Source: an uncultured Clostridium sp. (GTDB lineage Bacteria; Bacillota; Clostridia; UBA1212; UBA1255). From it: a DNA stretch of 9,541 nt. The stretch covers positions 1 through 9,541 of the forward strand of contig USLW01000053.1 of assembly GCA_900555605.1 (NCBI GenBank), read 5' to 3'. Of the stretch, positions 7,563-9,541 are shown one piece after another (within the stretch, counting starts at the first letter, position 1; each line of letters starts with the position of its first letter). The position numbers were made by a program, and so were the translations under genes. The notes beneath the pieces are model-generated. The model made no database searches. It was not told where the DNA came from and saw only the letters and a program-made list of their open reading frames with translations.

Positions 7563-8369
7563 TCACTTTGGTTTTTTCAAAATAAACGCTTTAAAGATCA
7601 CGGCAATTTCAAGTCCGAACGACGCCGCAACTTCACCCAGTTGCCAATCATCTTTTTCAATCCTGCGGAGGTGTAATTTTTCTTCTTCAATCACAAATCC
7701 CGCCTTTTTGAAGCGCTCGCGCCATGACAGTTTATTTTCGCGAAACCAATTTTCTTTGCCCCACAAATCAAATGCTTTTTGGACAACTGTATTATCTTCA
7801 AATTCATTCTCAATGGCAAAAACATGTCCGCCGGGCTTTAGTACCCGATAAGCCTCTTTTATACCAAGCATTTGGTCTGTTCCTGCGTAACGCAACGAGG
7901 AAAATCCGATATTGCTTGTGATGACGTCTACTGAAGATGAATGAATCGGCATATCCGCAACATGAAACGAAGCAAATTCAATATTTGTTTTAGGTGCCTT
8001 TCTATTTATAAATTCGTTCCATTTCTCCACAAGAATCGGGCAGCCGTCTACCGCTAAAGCCTGTATCGTTGGATTCATAGCATATATATCCGGCAGAATC
8101 CCAAGCCCTGGGCCACAAGCGATATCCATAACAGGTAAATTCAACTCGGCAGCTTTCCGGCACAAATCTATGTATACAGGATTGCGGTATTCGTTTGGAG
8201 TGCCTCTGTCCCGCCAGCGTCTTTCAAAACCGCCGCCTGTCGTCCAAAATAAGATGTCTTCTTCGGTAAACTGATCAGCCTCACGCTCGCTGCCGAAATA
8301 AGGAACATCGTTTATAACGGTAATGGGTGTACGGTTATAAATAAATTTAAACGGATAGGATTGTTTCAT
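7563..8369 (-). CDS. Class I SAM-dependent methyltransferase
   Basis: This 268-residue soluble methyltransferase has a Rossmann core at residues 75-190. Motif I is VMDIACGPGLGI (80-91), the acidic residue of motif II is Asp108 (ALAVDGC), motif III is HVADMPI (136-142), and the post-motif strand is RVLKPGGHVFAIE (175-187). This is the Methyltransf_11/25 style often used for small molecules. No RNA- or DNA-binding domain and no NPPY/DPPY motif is seen, so a nucleic-acid target is not indicated. An N-terminal segment of about 70 residues with an aromatic- and arginine-rich stretch (FWTTGGGFERRWRDRG) may shape the substrate pocket. The ATG at 8369 overlaps the stop of the AraC gene by four bases, and a GAGG sequence lies about ten bases upstream, so the two are coupled. 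The substrate is unknown. Confidence 0.
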   Translation of the reverse strand: MKQSYPFKFIYNRTPITVINDVPYFGSEREADQFTEEDILFWTTGGGFERRWRDRGTPNEYRNPVYIDLCRKAAELNLPVMDIACGPGLGILPDIYAMNPTIQALAVDGCPILVEKWNEFINRKAPKTNIEFASFHVADMPIHSSSVDVITSNIGFSSLRYAGTDQMLGIKEAYRVLKPGGHVFAIENEFEDNTVVQKAFDLWGKENWFRENKLSWRERFKKAGFVIEEEKLHLRRIEKDDWQLGEVAASFGLEIAVIFKAFILKKPK

Positions 8370-9205
8370 ACGGACTGTTCCCTCATCTCAATCGGTATAT
8401 AAATATCCTCGCTGTATATCCGGCTGGCTTCCACATAAGTTTCAAACTGCGGCCCACATACGCATCGGTATTCGCTTTGCGGCATCCATACATTAAGAAT
8501 GTAGCTCCATGTCCTGTGAATTGTATTCACAAAATCAAAATGCGACGTCGGGGGCGTGGAGAATACAGCGAAAAGACCGCCGGAGACGCATAGCTGTTTT
8601 GTATCAGTTATGTCGCCTTTGGCGTCCTCTGTTCGGATACCAATAAAATAATCAAGCCGGTTTGTCTCACTGTTCCATATACAAACGCCATAATCCGCAA
8701 CAGTTTTTCCTCCTGAAAGCCGGTATGACAGCTTTTTACAGTTGTATTTATTCCAAAAATTTGGGGCGTAATCTTCGTCGCTCGCGTAGCCGGTCAGCGT
8801 AAAATCGGGTAATGTAATGATTTTGGGTGTCAATTTAAAAGGCGCAATCTGTAAATGAAAACGGTCGTAAAGCTTTAAGCTGTTTCCGGCAGTTTTATAT
8901 TCCGTTGGCAAGACATGATGCTCTGCTTTGAATGCCCGCGTAAAATTTTCTTTGGAATTAAAGCCGTATTCAAAAGCGATGTCTGATATGGGACGGCCGC
9001 TTATGTCCATCTCCCGCGCGATCTCTGATAATCGGCGTTTGCGTATATAATCGGCGGGTGTCAGATGCGTAACCTCTTTGAATACCCGCAAAAAATGATA
9101 TTCCGAATATCCCGCTGCCTGCGCCAGATCGGTGAGGGTCAAGTCGGCTTTCAGATTGGATTCTATGTATTCCAGCGCATTTTCAATGCATTCTTTATAA
9201 TTCAT
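8366..9205 (-). CDS. AraC-family regulator with GyrI-like effector domain
   Basis: This is a 279-residue transcription factor. Residues 1-105 hold the two helix-turn-helix motifs of the AraC/XylS DNA-binding domain. The first is around LTLTDLAQAAGYSEYHFLR (22-40). The second is around PISDIAFEYGFNSKENFTRAF (72-92), with the conserved LP(T)EY end. Residues about 127-275 form a GyrI-like (AraC effector-binding) domain that ends in the typical DIYIPI strand. Regulators of this layout usually sense small hydrophobic or cationic compounds. The ATG at 9205 lies only nine bases from a TATAAT box and has no clear ribosome site, so the transcript from that promoter would be nearly leaderless. The gene heads an operon with the methyltransferase and helicase. 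It probably binds the 23-base element found before itself and before the BtrH-like gene. Confidence 0.
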   Translation of the reverse strand: MNYKECIENALEYIESNLKADLTLTDLAQAAGYSEYHFLRVFKEVTHLTPADYIRKRRLSEIAREMDISGRPISDIAFEYGFNSKENFTRAFKAEHHVLPTEYKTAGNSLKLYDRFHLQIAPFKLTPKIITLPDFTLTGYASDEDYAPNFWNKYNCKKLSYRLSGGKTVADYGVCIWNSETNRLDYFIGIRTEDAKGDITDTKQLCVSGGLFAVFSTPPTSHFDFVNTIHRTWSYILNVWMPQSEYRCVCGPQFETYVEASRIYSEDIYIPIEMREQSV

Positions 9206-9214
9206 AACTCATTA

Positions 9215-9223
9215 ATTATACCA
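9215..9223 (-). promoter_or_regulatory. Extended -10 promoter of the AraC gene (proximal)
   Basis: TGG-TATAAT on the - strand lies nine bases before the AraC ATG. The 12-base block ATTATACCAAAA (+ strand, 9215-9226) is identical to that of the BtrH-like promoter. No -35 hexamer is seen; the repeated element lies 19 bases upstream instead. Initiation seven or so bases downstream would leave about 0-4 bases of leader. Confidence 0.
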
Positions 9224-9239
9224 AAAGGGCGAATCTCCG

Positions 9240-9262
9240 TGATTGATAAATATTGCGGAGTT
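9240..9262 (-). promoter_or_regulatory. Repeated operator-like element, copy B
   Basis: The 23-base partner of copy A at 5300-5322, differing at one position (A/T inside the A/T-rich middle). In this copy the left CTCCG is answered by CGGAG sixteen bases later (9235-9239 with 9256-9260), giving a partly inverted repeat absent from copy A. It lies in the -35 region of the proximal AraC promoter and downstream of the distal promoter. Autoregulation by the AraC protein is the simplest reading. Confidence 0.
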
Positions 9263-9285
9263 TTTATGCCATGAGACATATTAAT

Positions 9286-9314
9286 ATTATACTTCAAAAA
9301 CCGCTTTATTTCAA
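9286..9314 (-). promoter_or_regulatory. Distal sigma-70-type promoter of the AraC operon
   Basis: On the - strand TTGAAA (9314-9309) is separated by 17 bases from a perfect TATAAT (9291-9286). This is the best -35/-10 pair in the window. Its transcript would start near 9279 and carry a leader of about 75 bases that includes copy B of the repeated element and the proximal promoter, so a protein bound at copy B could block or modulate it. Confidence 0.
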
Positions 9315-9336
9315 ATTCATTTTCAAAATAGCGGTT
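9299..9336 (-). terminator. Hairpin overlapping the distal promoter, terminator-like
   Basis: AACCGCT (9299-9305) and AGCGGTT (9330-9336) form a seven-base perfect stem with a 24-base loop. On the - strand the stem ends in GCGGTTTTTG, a T tract, so it could end leftward transcription coming from outside the window. The loop contains the -35 of the distal promoter. The long loop weakens the terminator call; a protein-binding palindrome is the alternative. Confidence 0.
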
Positions 9337-9541
9337 CAAATGCACATTTATATTGTATACGCGGGAGTTTGACAGTTAGAGAAAGAAAAACGCGTTGTAG
9401 AGACCATAAAATGAATATTTTTCGTAAATTCCCAGAGTAAATTCCACAGTGGAGAAAAGGCTGAATTTAAGGTGGGAAATTGGGGAAATTAAAATTGAGA
9501 CATGAAGATCATTCCATAAAAAATGGCTGCTGATATGTAGA

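Larger units (their letters stand above)
9206..9541. other. Upstream region of the AraC operon, no gene seen
   Basis: No open frame of useful length is present on either strand. The left 130 bases hold the AraC control region: the extended -10, copy B of the repeated element, a second promoter and a hairpin. From about 9337 to the window's end the DNA is A/T-rich and featureless apart from short inverted pieces such as TCCACAGTGGA (9447-9457) and CCAT/ATGG around an A run near 9515-9525. No IS end, tRNA or attachment site was recognised. Confidence 0.

Noticed and set aside
9369..9400. TTGACA on the + strand as a rightward promoter
   Set aside because: The hexamer is perfect but nothing like TATAAT lies 15-19 bases downstream, and no gene follows within the window.
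9447..9457. TCCACAGTGGA palindrome near the right edge
   Set aside because: Eleven bases only, no second copy and no gene nearby to give it a role.

Overview
The window looks like a chromosomal segment from a Gram-positive, Clostridia-type bacterium (Lachnospiraceae or a relative). This rests on strong AGGAGG-type ribosome sites, TATAAT-type promoters, and a hydrolase / acyltransferase-like / zinc-ribbon membrane protein cassette that I associate with that group. The taxonomic call is inference. No tRNA, rRNA, CRISPR array or insertion sequence was recognised.

Left part, + strand (1-3805). The window opens inside clpB, the disaggregase gene. Its second AAA+ module is well preserved but broken by a frameshift near 495. 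Comparison with the family suggests a 19-base deletion between two CCTG copies. An extended -10 promoter at 850-858 then precedes three tightly overlapping genes: an HSL-type alpha/beta hydrolase (913-1857), an acyltransferase/condensation-like protein with an HxxxDG motif (1854-3155), and a DUF6320-like protein with a zinc ribbon and six predicted membrane segments (3140-3805). The overlaps (4 and 16 bases) argue for one transcript and a shared, perhaps lipid or acyl-ester related, job.

Right part, - strand (9205 down to 3933). Reading leftwards: an AraC-family regulator with a GyrI-like effector domain, a class I SAM-dependent methyltransferase (4-base overlap), a PcrA/UvrD-type helicase (36 bases later from the preferred start), a BtrH/C39-like protein of unknown function, and a small membrane-anchored protein. 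The right part reads as more AT-rich than the left. The two blocks converge on a short intergenic stretch at 3806-3932.

The most informative non-coding signal is a pair of near-identical control regions, one before the AraC gene and one before the BtrH-like gene. Each has a 23-base element (22 of 23 positions identical) lying 18-19 bases upstream of an identical extended -10 box within a shared 12-base block. This suggests that the AraC protein controls its own operon and the separate BtrH-like gene, making one small regulon of regulator, methyltransferase, helicase and BtrH-like protein. A second, stronger-looking promoter sits farther upstream of the AraC gene. The last 200 bases of the window hold no recognisable gene.
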